A stretch of DNA of 64,000 nt from Streptomyces sp. NRRL F-6676 (GTDB lineage: Bacteria > Actinomycetota > Actinomycetes > Streptomycetales > Streptomycetaceae). Where the stretch lies: NCBI RefSeq assembly GCF_000725625.1, contig NZ_JOHS01000053.1, forward strand, positions 1 to 64,000, given 5' to 3'. Shown piece by piece: positions 17,157 through 26,969 of the stretch. Made by a program: the position numbers and the translations under genes. The stretch's first letter is position 1; the number at the start of each line of letters is the position of its first letter. The notes beneath the pieces are model-generated. The model saw only the letters and a program-made list of their open reading frames with translations. It made no database searches and had not been told where the DNA came from.

Positions 17157-18055
17157 CCGACGCCGGCGCGACGCGGGCCGGCGATCCCGAGCGCGACACC
17201 CTCGACAAGGCCGCGGACGAGAACTTCCCCGTGGCCCCGTTCTTCCTGCCCCGCCCCTGGCGGGACGACCTGATGGCCGTCTACGGCTTCGCCCGCCTCG
17301 TCGACGACATCGGTGACGGCGACCTCGCCCCCGGCGGGGCCGACGCCCGGCTCCTCGGCGTCGCACCCGAACAGGCGGACGACCGGCTCGCCCTGCTCGA
17401 CGCCTTCGAGGCCGATCTGCGCCGCGTCTTCGACGCCACCCCGCGCCACCCCCTGCTGCGCCGGCTTCAGCCGACGGTCCGGCGCCGCGAGCTGACCCCC
17501 GAACCCTTCCTCGGGCTGATCGCCGCCAACCGCCAGGACCAGCTCGTCACCCGCTACGAGACCTACGACGACCTGCTCGCCTACTGCGAGCTGTCGGCCA
17601 ACCCCGTCGGCCGGCTCGTACTCGCCGTCACCGGCACCACGACCCCCGAGCGCGTCCGCCGCTCCGATCTCATCTGCACCGCATTGCAGATCGTCGAGCA
17701 CCTCCAGGACGTCGCCGAGGACCTGGGCCGCGACCGCATCTACCTCCCCGCCGAGGACATGAAACGCTTTCACGTCCAGGAGGCGGACCTCGCCACCCCC
17801 TCAGCAGGCGCATCGGTGCGCGCACTGGTTGCATACGAAGCAGAACGCGCCCTCGGCCTGCTGAATGAAGGCGCCCCCCTGGTGGGTAGCGTCCACGGCA
17901 GACTCAGACTGCTGCTCGCGGGGTTCGTGGCAGGAGGAAGGGCGGCGGTCCGGGCGATCGCCGCCGCCGATTTCGACGTACTTCCCGGCCCGCCCAAACC
18001 CGGCAAGCTCCGGTTGCTGCGCGAGGTGGGCGTGACTCTGCGAGGAGAGGGGTGA
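17150..18055 (+). CDS. hpnC: Squalene biosynthesis protein HpnC (hydroxysqualene synthase)
   Basis: A trans-isoprenyl head-to-head synthase of about 301 residues. In the three-step HpnCDE route known from other bacteria it converts presqualene diphosphate to hydroxysqualene. The two Asp-rich, Mg-binding segments are ARLVDDIGDGD at about residues 44-54 and EHLQDVAEDLGRDRIYLP, with QIVEHLQD as the usual HpnC lead-in. The start is taken at ATG 17150 or the adjoining GTG 17153, where a leader ORF ends; ATG 17123 is in frame but has no ribosome binding site. Its stop overlaps hpnD (GTGA). It is the first enzyme gene of the operon. Confidence 0.92.
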   Translation: MVTDAGATRAGDPERDTLDKAADENFPVAPFFLPRPWRDDLMAVYGFARLVDDIGDGDLAPGGADARLLGVAPEQADDRLALLDAFEADLRRVFDATPRHPLLRRLQPTVRRRELTPEPFLGLIAANRQDQLVTRYETYDDLLAYCELSANPVGRLVLAVTGTTTPERVRRSDLICTALQIVEHLQDVAEDLGRDRIYLPAEDMKRFHVQEADLATPSAGASVRALVAYEAERALGLLNEGAPLVGSVHGRLRLLLAGFVAGGRAAVRAIAAADFDVLPGPPKPGKLRLLREVGVTLRGEG

Positions 18056-19002
18056 TCCGGACCGTGGAGTCGGAACAGCACGTGTCCCCACCGGTACTCG
18101 CCGCGTACCGCTACTGCGAGACCGTCACCGGGCAGCAGGCCCGCAACTTCGCCTACGGCATCAGACTGCTGCCGGCGCCGAAGCGCCGGGCGATGTCCGC
18201 GCTGTACGCGTTCTCCCGGCGGGTGGACGACATCGGTGACGGCGAGCTGGCGGACGACGTCAAGAAGGCCCGCCTCGAGGACACCCGGGCGCTGCTCGCC
18301 CGGGTGCGCGGGGGAGAGGTCGGCGAGGACGACACCGACCCGGTGGCCGTCGCCCTCGCGCACGCCGCCGACCGGTTCCCGATCCCGCTCGGCGGGCTCG
18401 ACGAGCTCATCGACGGCGTGCTGATGGACGTCGGCGGCGAGACCTACGAGACGTGGGACGACCTCAAGGCGTACTGCCGCTGTGTCGCCGGCGCGATCGG
18501 ACGGCTCTCGCTCGGCGTGTTCGGCACCGAGCCGGGGGCGCGCGGCGCCGACCGCGCCGCCGAGTACGCCGACACCCTGGGGCTCGCCCTCCAGCTCACC
18601 AACATCCTGCGGGACGTACGGGAGGACGCCGGGACCGGCCGTACCTACCTGCCCGCCGACGACCTCGCCAAATTCGGCTGCTCGGCCGGGTTCGACGGAC
18701 CCACTCCACCGGAGGGCTCCGACTTCGCGGGCCTCGTGCACTTCGAAGTGCGTCGGGCCCGCGCTCTTTTCGCCGAGGGCTACCGGCTGCTGCCCATGCT
18801 CGACCGGCGCAGCGGCGCGTGCGTCGCCGCGATGGCGGGCATCTACCGCCGGCTCCTGGACCGCATCGCACGCGAACCGGAGGCCGTGCTGCGCGGCCGG
18901 GTCTCGCTGCCCGGCCACGAGAAGGCCTACGTCGCGGTCCGCGGCCTCTCCGGCCTCGACGCCCGCAACGTCACCCGCCGCACGGTCAGGAGGCGCGCGT
19001 GA
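18052..19002 (+). CDS. hpnD: Presqualene diphosphate synthase HpnD
   Basis: Condenses two farnesyl diphosphates to presqualene diphosphate, the first committed squalene step. The 316-residue protein has both Asp-rich motifs of squalene/phytoene synthases: SRRVDDIGDGE at about residues 56-66 and LTNILRDVREDAGTGRTYLP at about residues 182-201. It also has the phytoene/squalene-synthase signatures YAFSRRVDDI and GLALQLTNILRD. It begins at GTG 18052 within the hpnC stop and ends in a GTGA overlap with the following small gene, so it is translationally coupled on both sides. Confidence 0.95.
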   Translation: MIRTVESEQHVSPPVLAAYRYCETVTGQQARNFAYGIRLLPAPKRRAMSALYAFSRRVDDIGDGELADDVKKARLEDTRALLARVRGGEVGEDDTDPVAVALAHAADRFPIPLGGLDELIDGVLMDVGGETYETWDDLKAYCRCVAGAIGRLSLGVFGTEPGARGADRAAEYADTLGLALQLTNILRDVREDAGTGRTYLPADDLAKFGCSAGFDGPTPPEGSDFAGLVHFEVRRARALFAEGYRLLPMLDRRSGACVAAMAGIYRRLLDRIAREPEAVLRGRVSLPGHEKAYVAVRGLSGLDARNVTRRTVRRRA

Positions 19003-19355
19003 CGCGCACCCGGGCAACGACGTACGGGCCGCCGCCCGTACCCGGCGCGGGCGACCTCGCCCGCCCGCTGCCGCCGGCGGCCGTCGGCCTGCCCGCCCTG
19101 GACGGCTCTCACCGCCTGCCGGCCTCGCCGGTCACCGGCGTGCGCGGCGCACGCGCCGCCGGGAGCGCGCCCGCGAGGGGCGGCGGCTCCGCCCGCCCGC
19201 CGGAGTCGGCGGCCACCGGCCCGGACGGCCCCGTCCGCCCGCGGCCGCCTGCGGTGACCGGCGGAAACCGGCAGGCAACCCTCCGGCGGTGCGCCGCGTC
19301 CCTGACAGCGGTGGCGCGCCCGCGCGGTGGCGCCGCAGGGGAGGATGTGCGATGA
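18999..19355 (+). CDS. Small Arg/Pro-rich hypothetical protein between hpnD and hpnE (DUF6380-like)
   Basis: A 118-residue frame that starts at a GTGA overlap with hpnD and stops at an ATGA overlap with hpnE, so both junctions argue for real translation. Most of it is low-complexity Pro/Arg/Gly/Ala. The C-terminus GGNRQATLRRCAASLTAVA followed by AGEDVR is the only part that looks conserved, and it resembles what I recall of the DUF6380 family in Streptomyces. No enzyme motif is visible. It could be a genuine accessory protein or mainly a coupling ORF that keeps hpnE translated. Confidence 0.55.
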   Translation: MTRTRATTYGPPPVPGAGDLARPLPPAAVGLPALDGSHRLPASPVTGVRGARAAGSAPARGGGSARPPESAATGPDGPVRPRPPAVTGGNRQATLRRCAASLTAVARPRGGAAGEDVR

Positions 19356-20785
19356 GCGAGGCCACGCTGCCGGGCGAGCCGGGGACGGATCCGGCCGGCG
19401 GCGCCGGGGGACCGGCCACCGCCGTCGTGGTCGGCGGCGGGCTCGCCGGCGTGACCGCCGCGCTCGCGCTCGCCGACGCCGGGGTGCGGGTCACGCTTCT
19501 CGAGGGCAGACCGCGCCTTGGCGGGCTCGCCTTCTCGTTCCACCGGGGCGACCTCACCGTCGACAACGGCCAGCACGTCTATCTGCGCTGCTGCACCGCC
19601 TACCGCTGGTTCCTCGACCGCATCGACGCCGCCTCCCTCGCCCCGTTGCAGGACCGGCTCGACGTGCCCGTCGTCGACCCGCGGCGGAAACCGGGACGCA
19701 GACTCGGCACGCTGCGGCGCGACGCGCTGCCCGTGCCCCTGCACCTCGGGCGCAGCCTCGCCACCTACCCGCACCTCTCGCTGGCCGAGCGCGCGAAGGT
19801 GGGCAGAGCCGCCCTGGCCCTCCGTGCCCTGGACCTCGACGACCCGGCGCTGGACGCGCAGGACTTCGGCAGCTGGCTGGCCGCGCACGGTCAGTCGGAG
19901 CGTGCCGTCGAGGCACTGTGGGACCTCGTGGGGGTCGCCACCCTCAACGCGGTGGCCCAGGACGCCTCCCTGGCGCTCGCCGCGATGGTGTTCAAGACCG
20001 GTCTGCTGTCCGACCCGGGAGCCGCCGACATCGGCTGGGCGCGCGTCCCGCTGGGCGAACTGCACGACACCCTGGCCCGCAAGGCGCTCGACTCCGCGGG
20101 CGTGCGTACCGAAGTCCGTACACGAGTCACCTCCGTTTCCCCTTACGAGAACGGGCGTTGGAGCGTCTCGGTTCCCGGCGAGACCCTCGAGGCCGACACC
20201 GTCGTCCTCGCCGTGCCCCAGCGCGAGGCCCACGCCCTGCTGCCCGAGGGGGCGCTGGAGGAACCGGAGCGGCTGCTGGAGCTCGGCACCGCACCGATCC
20301 TCAACGTCCACGTCGTCTACGACCGCCGGGTGCTGACCCGGCCCTTCTTCGCCGCCCTCGGCTCCCCGGTGCAGTGGGTCTTCGACCGCACCGAGGCCTC
20401 CGGGCTGCGCGAGGGCCAGTACCTGGCGCTGTCCCAGTCGGCCGCCCAGGACCTGATCGACGAGCCCGTCGCCGCCCTGCGGGAGCGGTTCCTGCCCGAG
20501 CTGGAACGGCTGCTGCCCGCCGCCCGCGAGGCCCGCGTGCGCGACTTCTTCGTCACGCGGGAACGCACCGCCACCTTCGCCCCCGCCCCGGGCACCGCAG
20601 GGCTCAGGCCCGGCGCCCGCACTCACGCCCCCGGCCTCTACCTGGCCGGCGCGTGGACCGCCACCGGATGGCCCGCGACCATGGAGGGCGCGGTCCGCAG
20701 CGGCGCCGCCGCCGCGGACGCGGCGCTCGGCGCGCTGGGCCGGCCCCGGGACCATCTCCTCGCCCTGCACGAGGAGGCGGCATGA
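19352..20785 (+). CDS. hpnE: Hydroxysqualene dehydroxylase HpnE (FAD-dependent)
   Basis: A 477-residue amine-oxidase-fold flavoprotein that reduces hydroxysqualene to squalene, the third step of the HpnCDE route. The FAD dinucleotide motif VVVGGGLAGVTAALALADAG is at about residues 25-44, followed by the second FAD contact LEGRPRLGGLAFSF. The C-terminal FAD segment is LYLAGAWTATGWPATMEGAVRSG, as in phytoene-desaturase-type enzymes. The product begins MSEATLPGEPG at ATG 19352, overlapping the preceding stop. The stop overlaps an ATG at 20782 that could also start the next gene. Confidence 0.94.
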   Translation: MSEATLPGEPGTDPAGGAGGPATAVVVGGGLAGVTAALALADAGVRVTLLEGRPRLGGLAFSFHRGDLTVDNGQHVYLRCCTAYRWFLDRIDAASLAPLQDRLDVPVVDPRRKPGRRLGTLRRDALPVPLHLGRSLATYPHLSLAERAKVGRAALALRALDLDDPALDAQDFGSWLAAHGQSERAVEALWDLVGVATLNAVAQDASLALAAMVFKTGLLSDPGAADIGWARVPLGELHDTLARKALDSAGVRTEVRTRVTSVSPYENGRWSVSVPGETLEADTVVLAVPQREAHALLPEGALEEPERLLELGTAPILNVHVVYDRRVLTRPFFAALGSPVQWVFDRTEASGLREGQYLALSQSAAQDLIDEPVAALRERFLPELERLLPAAREARVRDFFVTRERTATFAPAPGTAGLRPGARTHAPGLYLAGAWTATGWPATMEGAVRSGAAAADAALGALGRPRDHLLALHEEAA

Positions 20786-20844
20786 AAGCCGATCAGCGGG
20801 GAACTGCCACCCGGGCTCCCGCTCATGCGACAAGAGGAGAGACT

Positions 20845-21918
20845 GTGCCCACCGTGCCCCCGGCGTCCCCGGCCGCGTCAGCGACCGCGGTGGACGTGAC
20901 CGCGCTCCTGGAGCGCGGCCGCACCCTGGCCACCCCGGTGCTCCGGGCGGCCGTCGACCGCTTGGCGCCGCCGATGGACACCGTCGCCGCCTACCACTTC
21001 GGCTGGATCGACGCGGCCGGCAACCCCGCCGACGGCGACGGCGGCAAGGCCGTGCGCCCCGCCCTCGCCCTGCTCTCCGCGCAGGCCGCCGGCGCCGCCC
21101 CCGAGGTCGGCGTCCCCGGCGCCGTCGCCGTCGAGCTGGTGCACAACTTCTCCCTGCTGCACGACGACCTGATGGACGGCGACGAGCAGCGCCGGCACCG
21201 CGACACGGTGTGGAAGGTGCACGGCCCCGCCCAGGCCATCCTGGTCGGCGACGCCCTGTTCGCGCTGGCCAACGAGGTGCTGCTGGAACTCGGCACCGTC
21301 GAGGCCGGCCGCGCCACCCGCCGGCTCACCGCCGCGAGCCGCGCCCTGATCGACGGTCAGGCCCAGGACATCTCCTACGAGCACCGCGACCGCGTCAGCG
21401 TCGAGGAGTGCCTGGAGATGGAGGGCAACAAGACCGGCGCCCTGCTCGCCTGCGCCTGCTCCATCGGCGCCGTGCTCGGCGGTGCCGACGACGCAACGGC
21501 CGACACGCTCGAGACGTACGGCCACCACCTCGGCCTGGCCTTCCAGGCCGTCGACGACCTCCTCGGCATCTGGGGCGACCCGGACGCCACCGGCAAACAG
21601 GCCTGGAGCGATCTGCGCCAGCGCAAGAAGTCCCTGCCCGTCGTCGCCGCGCTCGCCGCCGGCGGACCCGCCTCCGAGAAGCTCGGGCGGATCCTCGCCG
21701 AGGACGCCAAGAACAGCGACTTCGAGAACTTCACCGAGGAGGAGTTCGCCGCGCGCGCCGCCCTGATCGAGGAGGCGGGCGGCCGCGAGTGGACCGAGCA
21801 GGAGGCCCGCCGCCAGCACGAGGTGGCCGTGCGGGCACTGGACTCGGTCCGGATGCCGGACCAGGTGCGGGCGCAGCTCACCGCGCTCGCCGACTTCGTC
21901 GTCGTACGGAAGAGATGA
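20845..21918 (+). CDS. Polyprenyl (farnesyl/geranylgeranyl-type) diphosphate synthase
   Basis: Elongates dimethylallyl diphosphate with IPP to supply the squalene enzymes. Of about 357 residues, the key parts are GGKAVRPAL (IPP-binding region), the first Asp-rich motif LLHDDLMDGD with NFS just upstream, the GQAQDISYE segment, and the second motif FQAVDDLLGIWGDP. Chain length cannot be fixed, but farnesyl diphosphate is the operon's need. GTG 20845 is chosen because AGAGGAGA sits 5 bases before it. An in-frame ATG at 20782 forms an ATGA overlap with hpnE and would add 21 residues. Confidence 0.9.
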   Translation: MPTVPPASPAASATAVDVTALLERGRTLATPVLRAAVDRLAPPMDTVAAYHFGWIDAAGNPADGDGGKAVRPALALLSAQAAGAAPEVGVPGAVAVELVHNFSLLHDDLMDGDEQRRHRDTVWKVHGPAQAILVGDALFALANEVLLELGTVEAGRATRRLTAASRALIDGQAQDISYEHRDRVSVEECLEMEGNKTGALLACACSIGAVLGGADDATADTLETYGHHLGLAFQAVDDLLGIWGDPDATGKQAWSDLRQRKKSLPVVAALAAGGPASEKLGRILAEDAKNSDFENFTEEEFAARAALIEEAGGREWTEQEARRQHEVAVRALDSVRMPDQVRAQLTALADFVVVRKR

Positions 21919-22020
21919 TCACTATCGGTTCAACGAGCCTCGCGTAGTCGCCGGCCGGTGCCGCGAGCACCGGTCGACGGCGGACCCAGCAGAGAGACAC
22001 CACTGCACGAAGGGGAAGCC

Positions 22021-24129
22021 ATGACAGCGACGACCGACGGAAGTACCGGGGCCCTCCCGCCCCGCGCTGCCTCGGCCAGCGAAAGCGCCATCGGCAACAA
22101 CAGCACCATCAGCACCACCGGCAACATCAGCACCACCGGCGACATCGGGCCGGCCAGTACGACCGGCACCCCCAAGGCCCCCGTCGCGGCCGGCACCCGC
22201 GACGTCGCCACCCGCGCCATGCTGCGCGCCACCGACTTCCTGCTCGCCCGCCAGGACGCCCAGGGCTGGTGGAAGGGCGACCTGGAGACCAACGTCACCA
22301 TGGACGCCGAGGATCTCCTGCTCCGCCAGTTCCTCGGTATCCGCGACGACCGCACCACGCAGGCCGCCGCCCTCTTCATCCGCGGCGAGCAGCGCGCGGA
22401 CGGCACCTGGGCCACCTTCCACGGCGGCCCCGCCGAACTGTCCACCACCATCGAGGCCTACGTCGCCCTGCGGCTGGCCGGCGACGCCCCGGACGCCCCG
22501 CACATGGCGAAGGCCTCCGCCTGGGTCCGCGCACAGGGCGGCATCGCCGCGTCCCGCGTCTTCACCCGGATCTGGCTGGCCCTGTTCGGCTGGTGGAAAT
22601 GGGAGGACCTGCCCGAACTTCCGCCCGAGCTCATTTACTTCCCTACTTGGTTCCCGCTCAACATTTATGACTTCGGCTGCTGGGCACGGCAGACGATCGT
22701 GCCCCTGACCATCGTCTCCGCCAAGCGCCCGGTGCGTCCGGCGCCCTTCCCGCTGGACGAGCTCCACGTCGACCCCGACCGCCCCAACCCGCCCCGCCCC
22801 TTCGCGCCCCTGGGCACCTGGGACGGCGTCTTCCAGCGCCTGGACAAGGCCCTGCACCGCTTCCGCAAGGTGGCACCGCGCCGGCTGCGCCGGGCCGCCA
22901 TGAACAGTGCCGCCCGGTGGATCGTCGAACGGCAGGAGAACGACGGCTGCTGGGGCGGCATCCAGCCGCCCGCCGTCTACTCCGTCATCGCCCTCTACCT
23001 GCTCGGCTACGACCTCCAGCACCCCGTGATGCGCGCGGGCCTGGAATCGCTGGACCGTTTCGCCGTCTGGCGCGAGGACGGCGCCCGCATGATCGAGGCC
23101 TGCCAGTCCCCGGTCTGGGACACCTGTCTCGCCACCATCGCCCTCGCCGACGCCGGACTGCCCGCCGACCACCCGCAGTTGGTCAAGGCGGCCGACTGGA
23201 TGCTCGGCGAGCAGATCGTGCGCCCCGGCGACTGGTCGGTGAAGCGCCCCGGACTGCCGCCCGGCGGCTGGGCGTTCGAGTTCCACAACGACAACTACCC
23301 CGACATCGACGACACCGCCGAGGTCGTCCTCGCCCTGCGCCGGGTCGGCCACCACGACCCCCAGCGGGTGGAGAAGGCGATCGGCCGCGGCGTCGTCTGG
23401 AACCTGGGGATGCAGTCGAAGAACGGCGCCTGGGGCGCCTTCGACGTCGACAACACCAGCAGGTTCCCCAACCGGCTGCCGTTCTGCGACTTCGGCGAGG
23501 TCATCGACCCGCCCTCCGCCGACGTCACCGCGCACGTGGTGGAGATGCTCGCCGTCGAGGGCCTCGCCCACGACCCGCGCACCCGCCGCGGCGTCGACTG
23601 GCTGCTCGCCGAACAGGAGGAGGACGGCTCCTGGTTCGGGCGCTGGGGCGTCAACTACATCTACGGCACCGGGTCGGTGGTGCCCGCGCTGACCGCCGCC
23701 GGACTGCCCGCCTCCCACCCCGCCATCCGCCGCGCGGTGGCCTGGCTGGAGTCCGTGCAGAACGACGACGGCGGCTGGGGCGAGGACCTGCGCTCCTACC
23801 ACGAGGTCGCCAAGTGGAGCGGGCGCGGCGACTCCACCGCCTCCCAGACCGCCTGGGCCCTGATGGCGCTCCTCGCGGCCGGGGAGCAGGACTCCAAGGC
23901 CGTCGAGCGGGGCATCGCCTGGCTGGCCGCCACCCAGCGCGAGGACGGCTCCTGGGACGAACCCCAGTTCACCGGCACCGGCTTCCCCTGGGACTTCTCC
24001 ATCAACTACCACCTCTACCGGCAGGTCTTCCCGCTGACCGCACTCGGCCGCTACGTCCACGGCGAGCCCTTCACCAAGCTCACCGGGCGCACGGGCGGCG
24101 CCCTCGCCGCCACCGAGGGGCGCGGATGA
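22021..24129 (+). CDS. shc: Squalene-hopene cyclase
   Basis: Cyclises squalene to hopene, a monotopic membrane protein. The 702-residue sequence carries the catalytic acid motif DIDDTAEVVLAL (DxDD) at about residues 430-441 and repeated QW motifs such as QDAQGWW, QRADGTW, QENDGCW, QSKNGAW, QEEDGSW, QNDDGGW and QREDGSW. FTGTGFPWDFSINYHLYR near the end is the usual active-site closing region. The first 55 residues are a Ser/Thr/Gly linker not found in most homologues, which explains the extra length over about 650. ATG 22021 follows GAAGGGGAAG; the earlier in-frame start at 21958 is less likely. The gene ends in an ATGA overlap with hpnG. Confidence 0.96.
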   Translation: MTATTDGSTGALPPRAASASESAIGNNSTISTTGNISTTGDIGPASTTGTPKAPVAAGTRDVATRAMLRATDFLLARQDAQGWWKGDLETNVTMDAEDLLLRQFLGIRDDRTTQAAALFIRGEQRADGTWATFHGGPAELSTTIEAYVALRLAGDAPDAPHMAKASAWVRAQGGIAASRVFTRIWLALFGWWKWEDLPELPPELIYFPTWFPLNIYDFGCWARQTIVPLTIVSAKRPVRPAPFPLDELHVDPDRPNPPRPFAPLGTWDGVFQRLDKALHRFRKVAPRRLRRAAMNSAARWIVERQENDGCWGGIQPPAVYSVIALYLLGYDLQHPVMRAGLESLDRFAVWREDGARMIEACQSPVWDTCLATIALADAGLPADHPQLVKAADWMLGEQIVRPGDWSVKRPGLPPGGWAFEFHNDNYPDIDDTAEVVLALRRVGHHDPQRVEKAIGRGVVWNLGMQSKNGAWGAFDVDNTSRFPNRLPFCDFGEVIDPPSADVTAHVVEMLAVEGLAHDPRTRRGVDWLLAEQEEDGSWFGRWGVNYIYGTGSVVPALTAAGLPASHPAIRRAVAWLESVQNDDGGWGEDLRSYHEVAKWSGRGDSTASQTAWALMALLAAGEQDSKAVERGIAWLAATQREDGSWDEPQFTGTGFPWDFSINYHLYRQVFPLTALGRYVHGEPFTKLTGRTGGALAATEGRG

Positions 24130-24785
24130 CCACCCGGCCCGCTCCCACCCCGCTGCTCGTCGCCTGCGCGCTCGGCATCGAGCGCCTCGCGCTGCGCAGC
24201 GGCGGCGGGCGCGGCGCCGGCCGCCCCGGCGCCGGGAGCGGGCCGGTCACCGTACTGCGCACCGGCATGGGCCCCCAGGCCGCCGAACGCGCGGTCACCC
24301 GGATGCTCGCCGGCCCGGAGCTGCGCGACGCCGCCGTGGTGGCCACCGGGTTCTGCGCCGGGCTCGCCCCCGGCATGCACCCCGGCGACCTCGTCGTCGC
24401 GGAGGAGACCCGCGATCCACGCGGGGCCACCCCCTGCGTCGGCACCGAACTGCTGGTCAAGGAGCTGGTACGGGCGGTCCCCGGCCGTACCGTGCACACC
24501 GGCCCGCTCACCGGCTCCGACCACGTCGTGCGCGGCCACGAACGCGCCGACCTGCTCGCCACCGGCGCGATCGCGGTGGACATGGAGTCCGCCGCCACGC
24601 TCCACAGCGCCGTGCGTACGGGCGCGCGCCCGGTTGCGGCCGTCCGAGTGGTCGTGGACGCTCCAGAACATGAACTCGTCCGAATCGGCACGGTGCGCGG
24701 TGGAATATCTGCTTTCCGCGTTCTTCGTGCCGTACTTCCCGCATTTTTCGAATGGCACCGATCCTTGCTGCTCCCCCGGAGGTGA
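24126..24785 (+). CDS. hpnG: Hopanoid phosphorylase/nucleosidase HpnG
   Basis: Cleaves adenine from adenosylhopane to give ribosylhopane, the second side-chain step. The 219-residue protein has the nucleoside-phosphorylase/MTA-nucleosidase fold: the opening VACALGIERLAL, the phosphate/ribose loop RTGMGPQAAERAV, VATGFCAGLAPGMHPGDLVVAEE, and the ribose-binding AVDMESAATLHSAV, with Glu after Met. ATG 24126 overlaps the cyclase stop. Only 5 bases separate its stop from the hpnH start, and GGAGG inside its last codons is the hpnH ribosome binding site. Confidence 0.92.
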   Translation: MTTRPAPTPLLVACALGIERLALRSGGGRGAGRPGAGSGPVTVLRTGMGPQAAERAVTRMLAGPELRDAAVVATGFCAGLAPGMHPGDLVVAEETRDPRGATPCVGTELLVKELVRAVPGRTVHTGPLTGSDHVVRGHERADLLATGAIAVDMESAATLHSAVRTGARPVAAVRVVVDAPEHELVRIGTVRGGISAFRVLRAVLPAFFEWHRSLLLPRR

Positions 24786-24790
24786 GCCCG

Positions 24791-25840
24791 ATGGCCATGC
24801 CGTTGCGCCAGTCCATCAAGGTCGCTACGTATCTGGCTGAACAGAAGCTCCGCAAGCGGGAGAAGTTTCCGCTCATCGTGGAGCTGGAACCCCTCTATGC
24901 CTGCAATCTGAAGTGCGAGGGCTGCGGCAAGATCCAGCACCCGGCCGGGGTGCTCAAGCAGCGCATGCCGGTGGCCCAGGCCGTCGGCGCGGTGCTGGAG
25001 TCCGGCGCGCCGATGGTGTCGATCGCCGGCGGCGAACCGCTGATGCACCCCCAGATCGACGAGATCGTGCGTCAGCTGGTGGCGAAGCGGAAGTACGTCT
25101 TCCTGTGCACCAACGCCATGCTGCTGCGCAAGAAGATGGACAAGTTCACGCCCTCCCCCTACTTCGCGTTCACCGTGCACATCGACGGACTGCGCGAGCG
25201 CCACGACGAGTCGGTGGCCAAGGAGGGTGTGTTCGACGAGGCGGTGGAGGCCATCAAGGAGGCCAAGCGGCGCGGCTTCCGGGTCACCACCAACTCGACG
25301 TTCTTCAACACCGACACCCCGCAGACCATCATCGAGGTGCTCAACTACCTCAACGACGACCTCAAGGTCGACGAGATGATGATCTCGCCCGCCTACGCCT
25401 ACGAGAAGGCGCCCGACCAGGACCACTTCCTGGGCGTGGAGCAGACCCGCGAGCTGTTCAAGAAGAGCTTCGCGGGCGGCAACCGCCGCAAGTGGCGGCT
25501 CAACCACTCGCCGCTGTTCCTCGACTTCCTCGAGGGCAAGGTCGACTTCCCGTGCACCGCCTGGGCGATCCCCAACTACTCGCTCTTCGGCTGGCAGCGC
25601 CCCTGCTACCTGATGGCGGACGGCTATGTGCCGACGTACCGGGAGCTGATCGAGAAGACCGACTGGGACAAGTACGGCCGCGGCAAGGACCCGCGCTGCG
25701 ACAACTGCATGGCGCACTGCGGCTACGAGCCGACCGCCGTCATGGCCACCATGGGCTCGCTCAAGGAGTCCCTGCGCGCCATGCGGGAGACGGTCGCGGG
25801 CAACTCGGGGAACACCGCGAACGCGGGAAGCACCAGGTGA
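24791..25840 (+). CDS. hpnH: Adenosyl-hopene transferase HpnH (radical SAM)
   Basis: Joins a 5'-deoxyadenosyl group to hopene, starting C35 hopanoid side chains. The 349-residue protein has the radical-SAM cluster motif CNLKCEGC at about residues 37-44 in the CxxxCxxC pattern, the SAM-binding [11 protein letters not shown], and a Cys-containing C-terminal SPASM-like region ([15 protein letters not shown]). The start is ATG 24791 with GGAGG 8 bases upstream; ATG 24797 is also possible. It sits between hpnG and the broken ispG with only a 4-base gap on the right. Confidence 0.95.
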   Translation: MAMPLRQSIKVATYLAEQKLRKREKFPLIVELEPLYACNLKCEGCGKIQHPAGVLKQRMPVAQAVGAVLESGAPMVSIAGGEPLMHPQIDEIVRQLVAKRKYVFLCTNAMLLRKKMDKFTPSPYFAFTVHIDGLRERHDESVAKEGVFDEAVEAIKEAKRRGFRVTTNSTFFNTDTPQTIIEVLNYLNDDLKVDEMMISPAYAYEKAPDQDHFLGVEQTRELFKKSFAGGNRRKWRLNHSPLFLDFLEGKVDFPCTAWAIPNYSLFGWQRPCYLMADGYVPTYRELIEKTDWDKYGRGKDPRCDNCMAHCGYEPTAVMATMGSLKESLRAMRETVAGNSGNTANAGSTR

Positions 25841-25844
25841 GGCC

Positions 25845-26941
<1,097 letters not shown>

Positions 26942-26969
26942 ACAGCACGGACCGAGAGGGGGCCCGAGC

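Noticed and set aside
22917..24125. Upstream extension of the hpnG frame inside the squalene-hopene cyclase gene
   Set aside because: It is a shadow frame; the ATG at 24126 with the ATGA overlap is the proper start.
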